A stretch of DNA of 64,000 nucleotides from Tateyamaria omphalii (GTDB taxonomy: Bacteria > Pseudomonadota > Alphaproteobacteria > Rhodobacterales > Rhodobacteraceae): contig NZ_JAHVHT010000003.1 in NCBI RefSeq assembly GCF_019802125.1, forward strand, positions 62,001 to 126,000, given 5' to 3'. Below are positions 50,478-59,664 of this stretch, piece after piece (within the stretch, counting starts at the first letter, position 1; every line of letters starts with the position of its first letter). Under the pieces are notes generated by a model, which was given only the letters and a program-made list of their open reading frames with translations, had not been told where the DNA came from and did not search any database. The translations under genes and the position numbers were made by a program.

Positions 50478-52325
50478 TTACTCGGCCGCGATTTTTTGTG
50501 CTTCGATCCGGGCACGCATCTCCGCGCGTTCCGTGCGTGCGTTGATCACGATGGCCGGTTCGCGCAAGGTCAGCGGGTTGTCGAGGCGCAGACCGGACAG
50601 CCCGATCCGGGCCAATGGATAAGCACTGAGACCGGACAGCGGGACGGCGAATGCCAAACTGACGGCGATCGGGATGAGCCACCACGACACCAGTCCCATG
50701 CCAAGGCCAATGAAGAGCAGGCCGCCGATCATGGATTCGATCCAGTGGAACTTGATCAGTGTCATCATCGGGTATGCTTGCGCCGTGCGGCTTTGCGGGG
50801 TCCAGCCGCCGCGGCCCATCAAGCCGCCGATCACTGCCTTTGTCTGTTGGATCATCATGATCGGGGCATAGGCGACAGACAGAGCCAGTTCAGTCAGAAC
50901 CGCGCCTGCAAAGACACGCCGACCGCCAAACAACCGCACGGCCTTGCCATTTGCCGCGATGATCAGGGCAGATGTGATCTTGGGCAAAAGCAGCATCGCG
51001 TACATCACAACCAGGAAAATTGCACTGTCGATATGGGTCATGGCGGGGGGCCAATTGGGGAACAGCGGGTTCGCCTCATTGAAGTACGAAATCACGTTCG
51101 TCTCTGCGTCGCGACCCAACAGGGCCCAAAACACGAGCAGAACGAACCAGGCAGGCGACATCAGATAAGCGGCAGCCCCTTGGAAAAGGTGGAAACGGCT
51201 GACGGGATGTAGACCGCGCGTCGTCAGCAGGCGCAAGTGTTGCAGGTTGCCGCGGCACCAGCGCCGGTCGCGGATCACGTAGTCGATGAGCGTGCCAGGG
51301 GTTTCTTCGAAACTGCCCGAAATGCGGGGCAGGAAACGCACCCGCCAGCCCGCACGTCGGAGCAAGGATGCTTCGACAAAGTCGTGCGACAGGATAAGAT
51401 CACTGCGTCCGGACAGGCCACGCAGATAGGGAAGCCCGGCAGATGAAGCAAACGCATGTGTGCGGATGATCGCATTGTGGCCCCAATAATTGCCCTCTGT
51501 CCGTGCCCAGTGGGCAAGCCCTTCGGCCAGAAGCCAACCATACGCGATATTCGAGAACTGCTGCATACGTGCAAAGAGCGTGTTCGCACCGATCAGTTGC
51601 GGAAAGCTCTGGATCAGCCCTGCCTTTGGATCGGCGGCAAGTTCCGTTGACAGCCTGTCAATGGCGCGCCCTGTCATGAGGCTGTCGGCGTCAAGCACGA
51701 GCATGGCTTCGTAGGACGCACCCCAACCAGTGATCCAGTCAACGAGGTTGCCCACCTTCTTGTCCGTATTCTGGGCACGACGGCGATAGTAAACAGGCAG
51801 TGGCGCGCGCGCCTTGAGCGCTTGAAACGCATCCCATTCCTGCGCAGCGATCGCCTCATCCGTCGTGTCGCTCAGAATGAAAAGGCTGTATCGGTGTCCA
51901 CCCTTTTGCCGCATCAGATCGTTCAGCATCGCGGTCGCGTTGCCGAATACGTCCCAAGGGGTCTCATTGTAGATCGGAACAAGCAGCGCCACGTCCAGCG
52001 GATCGGCGGCCGGTGGTCTGCGGCCTGCATCAAGCCGACCTGCGAGCCCCACGCCCACCGTCGATACCGCGATGGTCACCCAGATGAACGTCAGGCCAAT
52101 GAGGGTCAGCAGCACATATTCGAAGCCGGTCATGCCCGACATCGCAAAAAACCCATAAAGGCCCCACAGAACACCACCCGTTATGGCGAGCGCGGGCAGG
52201 AACACGGCCAGACGCCAGATCGGGTCCTGCCGATCGGTGCCAGCGTCCGCTCCGGCGGGGGCACGGGCGAAGTCCTGTGCCGGCATGGCAAGCGGTGCGC
52301 GGGGGGGCATAGCAGCGTGAATCAT
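50478..52325 (-). CDS. opgH: Osmoregulated periplasmic glucan glucosyltransferase OpgH/MdoH
   Basis: 615 residues from the ATG at 52325, which overlaps the opgG stop (ATGA). GT2 family membrane glucosyltransferase: LLVPIYNETPWDVFGN near residue 97, VLDADSLMTG near 176 (DxD), EASLLRRAGW near 273 and DRRWCRGNLQHLRLL near 310 in place of QxxRW. Six to eight membrane segments flank it. It polymerises glucose from UDP-glucose and translocates the chain across the inner membrane. E. coli OpgH is longer (about 850 aa), and short alphaproteobacterial forms are known. Confidence 0.92.
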   Translation of the reverse strand: MIHAAMPPRAPLAMPAQDFARAPAGADAGTDRQDPIWRLAVFLPALAITGGVLWGLYGFFAMSGMTGFEYVLLTLIGLTFIWVTIAVSTVGVGLAGRLDAGRRPPAADPLDVALLVPIYNETPWDVFGNATAMLNDLMRQKGGHRYSLFILSDTTDEAIAAQEWDAFQALKARAPLPVYYRRRAQNTDKKVGNLVDWITGWGASYEAMLVLDADSLMTGRAIDRLSTELAADPKAGLIQSFPQLIGANTLFARMQQFSNIAYGWLLAEGLAHWARTEGNYWGHNAIIRTHAFASSAGLPYLRGLSGRSDLILSHDFVEASLLRRAGWRVRFLPRISGSFEETPGTLIDYVIRDRRWCRGNLQHLRLLTTRGLHPVSRFHLFQGAAAYLMSPAWFVLLVFWALLGRDAETNVISYFNEANPLFPNWPPAMTHIDSAIFLVVMYAMLLLPKITSALIIAANGKAVRLFGGRRVFAGAVLTELALSVAYAPIMMIQQTKAVIGGLMGRGGWTPQSRTAQAYPMMTLIKFHWIESMIGGLLFIGLGMGLVSWWLIPIAVSLAFAVPLSGLSAYPLARIGLSGLRLDNPLTLREPAIVINARTERAEMRARIEAQKIAAE

Positions 52326-53848
52326 GTCGTCCACCTATATAGCCAGACTTCACTGAGCGCCTCTCCGTCCAGCCGCAATTGTGCGCGGAATTCGGCCCAA
52401 GGGGCGTCGCCTGGCATGAAGGTAAAGGCGAGGCGCGGGCCGCCTGTTTCGGGATTGCGCTGAATTACGCCTTCGGTGACGTCGCCGGCCGTAGATCGGA
52501 CAAGTCGGTCGATCCTGGAAAGGTCCTTGGGCACGTGCGGCGCGTCCTCGAAATCGATGGTGAAAATGCGTCCGCCTTCGGGTCTGCCACCGGCCGCCGT
52601 GTTGAGAACGCGCAGCGGCACTTCTATCGCGGGCGCAGGATCAGCGCCCCAATCGAGACGATAGGTCATGCGGTGCGAACTGCCTGCCGCGATGTCGCCA
52701 TAGGGGCGCCAGTAGGCCACGATGTTATCGAAGATTTCGCTGTCCGTCGGGATCTCGACCAGCGCGACGGAACCACGTCCCCACCCTTCGCCCGGTGTGA
52801 CCCAGAGGCCCGGGCGACGATGATAGAGCGCTTCCAGGTCATTGAAATCACTGAATTTCCGGGCCCGCTGCATCAAGCCGAAGCCACGGGGATTGTTGTC
52901 GCTGAATGCACTTATTTGCAGGGTGCGCGGGTTGGCCAGCGGGCGCCAGATCACCTCGCCTGCGCCGTTGTGGATCATTAACCCGTCATTGTCGTGAACG
53001 GCGGGGCGGAAGTCGTCGAACCGCTGTGTGTCCATGTCGTCGAACATGAACATCGACGTCAGTGGTGCGATGCCCAAATGCGTCAGGGTCTGACGGGCAA
53101 AAATCTCTGCCTCGACCTCCATGACAAGGGGCTGTCCCGGCATGATTGCGAAGCGATACGCACCGGTACAGGATGGGCTGTCGAGCAAGGCGTGGACGAT
53201 GATCTGAGCGGCGCCTGTATCGGGGCGCTCTATCCAAAAATGGGTGAAGTCAGGAAATTCTTCGCCCATGGGATCGCCGGTTTTGAGCGCGAGTCCGCGC
53301 GCCGACAATCCGTAGATGTCTCCGGTACCGATTCCCCGGAAGTAGCTGGCGCCCTGAAAGACCGCGTATTCCTGAAAAATGCCCGGCTCGCGCAGCTCGG
53401 CACGCAGGCGCAGGCCGGAATAGCCCAACGTGTCATCCACGGGCATATCAGCGGGGAACTTGTCGGTTGTGTCAAAGACATTCAGATCGAATTTGATCGG
53501 TCGCGCCTGATCCCCTTCGACCACATAGGTGCGAATGGATTGCGGATAGTAGAGGCCCGGAGCCAGTACGTCGATCCGCTGGGGGCCATCTGTGCCCTCC
53601 CAAAGCGCATTGCGTCCATCGAACCAGATCTTGCGATACTGGTCATAGGTCAGGTTTTGCCACGCTTCCGGGACAAAGGGGCGGGGTTCGTAGGCGTGGG
53701 TCGCCTTTTGCCGTGCCAGTTCAACCACGTCTTGAGGATTGAACGCGGTCGCATCGCCCAATTGCAAACCGGGCTCCTCCTGCGACCAGGAGGCGCTGGG
53801 GGCGGCGGCCAGTGCGGCCAGGGATGCGAGAAACTCGCGTCGGAGCAT
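52322..53848 (-). CDS. opgG: Glucans biosynthesis protein OpgG/MdoG
   Basis: 508 residues from the ATG at 53848. Tat-type signal RREFLASLAALAAAPSASW. OpgG-family segments include HAYEPRPFVPEAWQNLTYDQ near residue 50, SYFRGIGTGDIYGLSARGLAL near 160 and a WRPLANPRTLQISAF region near 285. It is a periplasmic beta-sandwich protein acting on the glucan backbone made by OpgH. It shares one base with opgC (TGATG) and four with opgH, so the three are translationally coupled. Confidence 0.93.
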   Translation of the reverse strand: MLRREFLASLAALAAAPSASWSQEEPGLQLGDATAFNPQDVVELARQKATHAYEPRPFVPEAWQNLTYDQYRKIWFDGRNALWEGTDGPQRIDVLAPGLYYPQSIRTYVVEGDQARPIKFDLNVFDTTDKFPADMPVDDTLGYSGLRLRAELREPGIFQEYAVFQGASYFRGIGTGDIYGLSARGLALKTGDPMGEEFPDFTHFWIERPDTGAAQIIVHALLDSPSCTGAYRFAIMPGQPLVMEVEAEIFARQTLTHLGIAPLTSMFMFDDMDTQRFDDFRPAVHDNDGLMIHNGAGEVIWRPLANPRTLQISAFSDNNPRGFGLMQRARKFSDFNDLEALYHRRPGLWVTPGEGWGRGSVALVEIPTDSEIFDNIVAYWRPYGDIAAGSSHRMTYRLDWGADPAPAIEVPLRVLNTAAGGRPEGGRIFTIDFEDAPHVPKDLSRIDRLVRSTAGDVTEGVIQRNPETGGPRLAFTFMPGDAPWAEFRAQLRLDGEALSEVWLYRWTT

Positions 53849-55116
53849 CAGCGGGTCACCTTTGGTTTCCATGGGGTCGATTTGAACCATCCCGCAAGAT
53901 AGGCGGTCAGGATCAGAACCCCGCAGCCAAACGCATTGACGGCAAGCACAGTTCCCGTGTCGCGACCCAGCACATCCATGGCAAAGCCGTTGAAACGGGC
54001 GACAAAGATCGAGACGACAAACACCGCAAGCGATTGTTGGCCGACCTTCAAAATCAAAGTGAGGATCTTCTCCCATGCGCGGGCAAATGCATGGGTTGCA
54101 GTGACCCGAAGACGGTTGCCTTTGTCCCCGGCCAAAACCCAAGCCAAGTAGGCCAGGGCAAGGAATTGAATATAACGCAAAATACCAAAGTCGGATTTCG
54201 AGATCCATTGCCGGTTCTCGCTCCGCCACTCGCGTGCCCAGTCGAGCCCGAGGCCGCCATTTTCGCGCACGCCGATGCTGGAGAAGGGGATATTGGCCAG
54301 CACGATGAAGGTCGCGATGCCAATCAGCAGCGCATTTACAGGCGGTTTCGGCAACCAACCGCGCATGAAGGCAAAGCCCGTGAAAAAGACCAGTTGCCAC
54401 GCGAAGGGGTTCAAGAACCAGCGGCGTTGCCAGTCGTCATTGCCAACCCAAGGTTCCGCGGTGAAGTTCAGGTAAGGCAGGCCTGCCGCCTCCATGAACC
54501 GGCGCTGGCCGAGCACCCACATGGCAATGCAAAGTGCCGCTACCAACCCGAGGTGGACGCGCGCGAGTGCGATGACCAGAGGCATCATGGCCAGGATCAC
54601 CATGTACATTGGCAGAATGTCGAACAGGTTTGGCACCCATTGCAGGGTCATGAAGCTGAACAGGATATTGGGGTTTTCCCAATGCTCGCTTTCGACGAAC
54701 AGCATCCAGAGGTTCATCTGGCCCCAGTAATTGCGATCCGTGATTCCAAGGTCAGTGACGTAAACAAGCAGGGCGGCGGTGGCAAAGAAGAGGCCGACAT
54801 GCGCCCAGTAGACTTGCCAGATGCGGTAACCGACCCGCGCGGTGCCAAGTGCAAAGCCAGCACGGTCGAATGTGGCGCCGAATGCGATGGCAGAGGCCAT
54901 GCCAGAGCAGAACACAAACATCTCGGTCGCGTCCGAAAATCCCCAGCGGGCCGGGATCCAGCGCGTCAGGAAGTTGCCCGGCGTGTGGGCAAACAGGATG
55001 ATGAACATCGCGATGCCGCGGAAGAAATCCAAGCGGATGTCGCGCACCCGGACCGGGTTGGCGCTGGCCGATACGGACGGAGCCGCGGCAGTGTTCGTGG
55101 GGTCGGCAAAAGTCAT
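53848..55116 (-). CDS. opgC: OpgC acyltransferase (glucan succinylation)
   Basis: 422 residues with about ten membrane segments of the acyltransferase_3/OpgC type. The catalytic His region is RLDFFRGIAMFIILFAHTPG near residue 30, and FSDATEMFVFCSGMASAIAF near 60 is characteristic. It adds succinyl groups to periplasmic glucans. It is first in opgC-opgG-opgH. Confidence 0.92.
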   Translation of the reverse strand: MTFADPTNTAAAPSVSASANPVRVRDIRLDFFRGIAMFIILFAHTPGNFLTRWIPARWGFSDATEMFVFCSGMASAIAFGATFDRAGFALGTARVGYRIWQVYWAHVGLFFATAALLVYVTDLGITDRNYWGQMNLWMLFVESEHWENPNILFSFMTLQWVPNLFDILPMYMVILAMMPLVIALARVHLGLVAALCIAMWVLGQRRFMEAAGLPYLNFTAEPWVGNDDWQRRWFLNPFAWQLVFFTGFAFMRGWLPKPPVNALLIGIATFIVLANIPFSSIGVRENGGLGLDWAREWRSENRQWISKSDFGILRYIQFLALAYLAWVLAGDKGNRLRVTATHAFARAWEKILTLILKVGQQSLAVFVVSIFVARFNGFAMDVLGRDTGTVLAVNAFGCGVLILTAYLAGWFKSTPWKPKVTR

Positions 55117-55161
55117 GGCCGCTGTCTACTTAACCTTACAAATCCGCGCCATACCCGCGTG

Positions 55162-56508
55162 CTATTGCGCGGGGATACGCCGGGCATCCTGAATCGACGC
55201 GAGCCGTGTGGCAGAGAACCGGTCGATCGCGCCTGCGCGCCGGGCAATCCGGTCTTCCAGCAGAGCCTCGGTCGCGTCGTACATTCCCGAGCGCAATCCC
55301 GCGTCGATCGTCATCCGCTCAAACACGTCGCGCTGGGCGTGGCTGCCACCGATGGTCTGCATCGTGGGCCGTGCTGCAGCAAGACCGCGGAACGCGGCGT
55401 CATAGCGTCCTTCGGCAAAGGCGTTGAGCCCGGCCAGTGCGGCTTTGCCCGGATCGGCGACGCGGGCGGGCATTTCGCCCTGGCGTGCGGCATCGATCGC
55501 AAAGCGGGCCGTCATCGCGGCCTGTGCGTCGTCGCGGCCTGCAGCCCCTAGTGCCAGCTGGTAGTGCAGGTCGGCAAACACGAGGCAGCCGTCATCGGTA
55601 CGGTTTTGCGCAAAGTCGGCCAGTTCGTCCCAGCGGCTGCCCACTTGCGTGCCCTCAAGCTCAAGCCGCATCAGCAGCGAAGTCGCGTTGGCGATGTCGC
55701 GGTAGTCGTCGGTCTTGTCCGCTCGGATCTGCTGGTCATAGAGCGCCAGAACAATGTCATTTTCACCGCGGTCGAGGTGCAGAAGCGCCTTGTGCCACCA
55801 GACGTGGTAACGGAAGTTGTTGCAGTGATCCCAAGCTGAGACGTTGTTTTCGATCAGGGAGATACCGACATCAGGTCTGGCCGTCATGTCATAGACGTGG
55901 GCAACGGCGTGCAAGCCCCATGCGTCATCGGTGGCCAATTCCAGCCCTTTGAGCCCCGCCGCTTCGGCTGCTGCGTAGTCGCCGGTTTCCTCAAGCGTGA
56001 AGGCGTGACAGCCGTGTACATACCCCTCGAGGGCGTGCCCCCGGTGCGCATCCAGCACATTTTCGATCGATGTGCGCATACCCACGCCATCCCCGAGGAT
56101 GAAACGGATGGCGTGGCTGACCTTGGCGGACAGCGTGTCGGTCGGGTATTCGGTCAGCACGCGCTCCATCGCAGCGATGGCGCCCGAGGGGCGGCCATCC
56201 AGCCATTCGCCAAGCGCGCGGACCCAAAGGCGTTCGCGTGCGCTTCCGCCGGAGACGGCCAGTGCAGCGACCGCATCCTTGCCCGCCTGATGTGCGACGT
56301 CCCACAATTCCTTGCGGCCCATCATGAGCGAGAACAGCCCCTTGGCTGCAAATCCCATGGCGAAGTGGGGCGCACCGGACAGCACGGTACTCAGATGCGT
56401 TGGGGTGGCTGTGCCATGTGCCATAAAGGCGCGGATCATGCCGTTCCACTCTTCAACGAGAGCGGGGTCGTCCAGGCTGACCGGCGCTTGGCAAATATCG
56501 TGCATCAT
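55162..56508 (-). CDS. TTC38-like tetratricopeptide repeat protein
   Basis: 448 residues from the ATG at 56508 (two adjacent ATGs). Conserved in TTC38-type proteins: HALEGYVHGCHAFTLEETGD near residue 150, DDAWGLHAVAHVYDMTARPD near 190, and NFRYHVWWHKALLHLDRGE near 218. The human protein TTC38 has no assigned function; bacterial homologues occur mostly in alphaproteobacteria. It is a soluble helical repeat protein. It lies downstream of a nested palindrome and separate from the CoA-transferase. Confidence 0.85.
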   Translation of the reverse strand: MMHDICQAPVSLDDPALVEEWNGMIRAFMAHGTATPTHLSTVLSGAPHFAMGFAAKGLFSLMMGRKELWDVAHQAGKDAVAALAVSGGSARERLWVRALGEWLDGRPSGAIAAMERVLTEYPTDTLSAKVSHAIRFILGDGVGMRTSIENVLDAHRGHALEGYVHGCHAFTLEETGDYAAAEAAGLKGLELATDDAWGLHAVAHVYDMTARPDVGISLIENNVSAWDHCNNFRYHVWWHKALLHLDRGENDIVLALYDQQIRADKTDDYRDIANATSLLMRLELEGTQVGSRWDELADFAQNRTDDGCLVFADLHYQLALGAAGRDDAQAAMTARFAIDAARQGEMPARVADPGKAALAGLNAFAEGRYDAAFRGLAAARPTMQTIGGSHAQRDVFERMTIDAGLRSGMYDATEALLEDRIARRAGAIDRFSATRLASIQDARRIPAQ

Positions 56509-56681
56509 TGGGGCGCTACCTCTTACCGAATGCGTTGTTGTTTTTGGTGTAGACCATCTATGGGCCTTTGACATGTCATGAGGTCTAGACACACGTAACC
56601 GTGAAACTCCGTAGGCGGTTCCGTGAGCAAAATGTCAGCACATTCGTGAAAAGCAGGCGAAAACCGGCCAAAGCGCAGGGC

Positions 56682-57899
56682 TCAGTCAGGATTTTCTTGC
56701 GTGTTTTGAGGGCCTAATGTTGCAAGAACCGCTTCCGTATCCTGCCCAAATCGCGGCGGCGCGTGCCGGTATGTTACGGGCGTTGCAGAGAACTTGAGCG
56801 GATTCGCCAAGAGCCGGACGTATCCGTCCGCCACGTCATCCCGTTCGACCGCAACAACCGTGCCCCGGGCCTGCGCTTGATCGGAGGTCAGCGCCTCTGC
56901 AACATCGTGGATTGGCCCGCCCGGCACCTTCACCGCATGCATTTTCTCAAGCAGTTGATCCTTCGTCATTTTCGCCAGGATTGGCGTCAGCGAGGCGGTC
57001 AGTGTCACGCGATTTTCAATGCGGTTTAGATTGGTCGTATAGCGTGGATCGGAGCCGAGTTCCGGGGCGCCGATGGCGTCGCAGAAGCGGGCGAACTGGC
57101 TATCGTTGCCCACGGCCACCAATACGTGGCCGTCCGATGTCGCAAAGGCATCGTATGGCACGATGTTCGGGTGCGCATTGCCGCGCCGTTCAGGCACGTT
57201 GCCGGAAACGAGGTAGTTGCACCCTTCATTGATCAGCCACGCCATCTGCGCATCCACGAGACTGAGGTCGATATGTTGCCCTTCACCCGTCTGGTCGCGG
57301 TGGCGCAGTGCCGCCAGAATGCCGATGGTTGCATACATCCCGCACATGACATCTGCGATGCCTACGCCGACCTTGGTCGGTGTGCCATTCGGGTCGCCGG
57401 TGAGCGACATGATCCCGCCATAACCCTGCGCCATCAGGTCGTAGCCCGGCTTGTCCCGGTTTGGTCCGGTCTGACCGAAGCCTGAAATGGAGCAATAGAC
57501 CAGACCCGGATGCGCCTTGAGCAGCGTATCGTGGTCCAGGCCATATTTGACCAGTCCGCCGGGTTTGTAATTTTCGATCACCACGTCGGCGCGGGCGGCC
57601 AATTGGCGGACGATGGCCTGCCCATCCTCGGTCGACAGGTCGACGGCCACCGACTGCTTGTTGCGGTTTGCGGCCATGAAATAGGCCGACAGATCTGTCG
57701 GACTACCGTCGCGGTCGCGGGCGTAGTTCGGACCCCAGCTGCGTGTGTCATCACCGCCGGTTTTGGGGTTTTCGATCTTGATGACTGTGGCACCCATATC
57801 GCCCATAAGCTGCGTGGCGGTAGGCCCAGCAAGGATACGCGACAGGTCGAGAACAAACAGACCGTCGAGCGCGCCCGGTGTCTCAGATGCGGCCATCAT
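56682..57899 (-). CDS. Class III CoA-transferase (CaiB/BaiF family)
   Basis: 405 residues if begun at the ATG at 57899; the next codon is also ATG and has better spacing to GAGGAG. Family motifs: FVLDLSRILAGPTATQLMGD at the N-terminus, NKQSVAVDLSTEDGQ near 84, FGQTGPNRDKPGYDLMAQGY near 143 (catalytic Asp in YDLMAQ), and HIDLSLVDAQMAW near 211. It moves CoA between an acyl-CoA and a carboxylic acid. The start overlaps the ThDP enzyme stop by 17 bases. The acid used is unknown. Confidence 0.9.
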   Translation of the reverse strand: MMAASETPGALDGLFVLDLSRILAGPTATQLMGDMGATVIKIENPKTGGDDTRSWGPNYARDRDGSPTDLSAYFMAANRNKQSVAVDLSTEDGQAIVRQLAARADVVIENYKPGGLVKYGLDHDTLLKAHPGLVYCSISGFGQTGPNRDKPGYDLMAQGYGGIMSLTGDPNGTPTKVGVGIADVMCGMYATIGILAALRHRDQTGEGQHIDLSLVDAQMAWLINEGCNYLVSGNVPERRGNAHPNIVPYDAFATSDGHVLVAVGNDSQFARFCDAIGAPELGSDPRYTTNLNRIENRVTLTASLTPILAKMTKDQLLEKMHAVKVPGGPIHDVAEALTSDQAQARGTVVAVERDDVADGYVRLLANPLKFSATPVTYRHAPPRFGQDTEAVLATLGPQNTQENPD

Positions 57900-59532
57900 A
57901 GGCTCCTCTGTCGATGACGGCGGCAATGACTGTAAAGGTGTCGGCGGACTGTGCGACGGCCAGCGCGTCCTGCAGTTCAACGCGCGAGGTCACGGTGTGA
58001 CCCGCGCCACCAAAGGCGCGGCCCATGGCGGCGAAGTCATGCTTCGCAAAGTCGACGCCCGCGTTGCGCAACTGCCGCTGCCGCTGTTTCAACTCGATCA
58101 GGGCGAGGGATGCATCGACAAAGACGACGAAGATGGATTTCAGTCCCAGTTCGGCGGCTGTCGACAACTCGCCTGCAACCATCAAGAAACCGGCATCACC
58201 CGAAAAACTGACGACGGTCCGGTCTGGGTCCGCAACCTGCGCGCCCATGGCCAGTGGAATGGCGCAACCCATCGTGCAGAGGGCCGACGATTGCATGAGC
58301 CCGCGCGGCTCGTAGCATTCCCACATCTGGCTGAGCAGGATGCGGTGTGCGCCGCTGTCGGCGGTTGCAAGTGCGTTGCGCGGAAGGGCATGGCGGCAGG
58401 TGTCGATGACGGCGGCTGGCCCCCAATCGTCGTCGGTCGGAAACGCCTTTGCCAGATCGGCCTTGGCTGTCGCGATCTCGTCTGCGGCCCAGGTCGCGCG
58501 GGGTGTCACGCCATCGGCCATCGCAGCAAGGGTTGCGCCGCAATCACCCACCACGTTCATCGTGGCCTGATGCATGTAGTGATGGTTCGGCTCGGCCGTG
58601 ATGTCGATCATGGTCTGGATGCCGGGGTAGTAGAAGTCGCGCCAGCCGGTCCGCATCTCGATCGGGTCATAGCCCAATCCAATGATCAGATCGGCGCGCT
58701 GCACGAGCGGCAATAGGATCTTGTCAGCTTTGGGCGACAGGCCCGCACCACCCAAGGCAAGCGGGTGATCTTCGGGCAGCAGACCCTTGGCCTTGTACGT
58801 CGTGATGACGGGCACGTTGAAAGTATCGACAAAGGTCTGAAGCGCCGACGATATGTCCTGACGGCGCGTGTCGAAGCCCTCGTTCAAGGCATCAACGCCA
58901 ACAATCAGAACGGGGCGGTCGGCGCGCGCGAGAGTTGCCCGCATCTGATCCATCGTTGCGGGCGCAGGGACCACAGGCTCTGCCGTAGTGCGTCGGGCTG
59001 GTATTTCAGGTGTAACCGGGGTGACCGCAACGGTGATCGGAACATCGATGTGAACGGGTCCGGGCCGGCCCTCGAGTGCGATGCCCACTGCCTTGTCCGC
59101 GATCACGTGCGCCGCACCGGTGTTCAAGGTAAACGTCGCCTTTGTGATGGGGCGGAACACCTGGGTCTGATCAAGAACCTGGTGGGTGTAAGTCTGCGCC
59201 TCATCCGCATCGACGCAGCCTGCCAGAACGATCAGCGGCACGCGGTCCTGATGGGCGTTCGCGACCGCATTCACCCCGTTCAAAGCGCCGGGGCCGACCG
59301 TAGCAACAAGGATGCCTGGTGCGCCTGTCCGGTGCCAAGCACCTTCGGCCATGAAGGCGGCGGCGTTTTCGTGCTTGCACAGAATGAACCTGATGCCTGC
59401 GCGTTCCAGCGCGTCGACAATTGTCAGAACTTCACCGCCCGGCATGCCAAAGGCAAAGCGGCAACCGGCATCGAAAAGCCGGGTTGCCAGAACGTCCGCT
59501 GCGCGGGGAGAGGAGGGAGGGATGTCTTTCAT
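57883..59532 (-). CDS. Acetolactate synthase-like ThDP enzyme
   Basis: 549 residues from the ATG at 59532. Three-domain ThDP layout: GCRFAFGMPGGEVLTIVDAL at the N-terminus, catalytic Glu in CKHENAAAFMAEG near residue 54, a central FAD-like domain, and a C-terminal pyrophosphate domain. The ThDP motif reads GDAGFLMVAGELS...FVDAS, so the usual GDG-NN is GDA-VD. That is unusual for acetolactate synthase and leaves the reaction open. Coupled to the CoA-transferase, it may serve a carboxylate or acyl-CoA pathway. No regulatory subunit ilvH is adjacent. Confidence 0.86.
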   Translation of the reverse strand: MKDIPPSSPRAADVLATRLFDAGCRFAFGMPGGEVLTIVDALERAGIRFILCKHENAAAFMAEGAWHRTGAPGILVATVGPGALNGVNAVANAHQDRVPLIVLAGCVDADEAQTYTHQVLDQTQVFRPITKATFTLNTGAAHVIADKAVGIALEGRPGPVHIDVPITVAVTPVTPEIPARRTTAEPVVPAPATMDQMRATLARADRPVLIVGVDALNEGFDTRRQDISSALQTFVDTFNVPVITTYKAKGLLPEDHPLALGGAGLSPKADKILLPLVQRADLIIGLGYDPIEMRTGWRDFYYPGIQTMIDITAEPNHHYMHQATMNVVGDCGATLAAMADGVTPRATWAADEIATAKADLAKAFPTDDDWGPAAVIDTCRHALPRNALATADSGAHRILLSQMWECYEPRGLMQSSALCTMGCAIPLAMGAQVADPDRTVVSFSGDAGFLMVAGELSTAAELGLKSIFVVFVDASLALIELKQRQRQLRNAGVDFAKHDFAAMGRAFGGAGHTVTSRVELQDALAVAQSADTFTVIAAVIDRGAYDGRI

Positions 59533-59627
59533 CGGTCGTCTTCCAGAGTTCGGCACCGCGTCTTCCTGTCATGGTCACGCCTGACGCACAACTCACACCT
59601 CCGCCATGGTTTGTTTCACTCGAGGTC

Positions 59628-59664
59628 TTGACCTTCCAGTGACTGGAAGCCCTATGTGGATCGC
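59628..59664 (+). promoter_or_regulatory. CueR/HmrR-type copper promoter of the P-type ATPase gene
   Basis: The -35 TTGACC (59628-59633) and -10 TATGTG (59653-59658) are separated by 19 bases, the long spacing typical of MerR-family promoters. Between them is the dyad CTTCCAGT-G-ACTGGAAG (59633-59649), close to known CueR operators. Transcription would start about 59665, at the ATG itself, so a leaderless mRNA is predicted. Confidence 0.8.

Noticed and set aside
57883-59532. Assignment as an oxalyl-CoA decarboxylase paired with formyl-CoA transferase
   Set aside because: The gene pair would fit, but the ThDP protein does not resemble oxalyl-CoA decarboxylase in its N-terminal or ThDP segments as I remember them.
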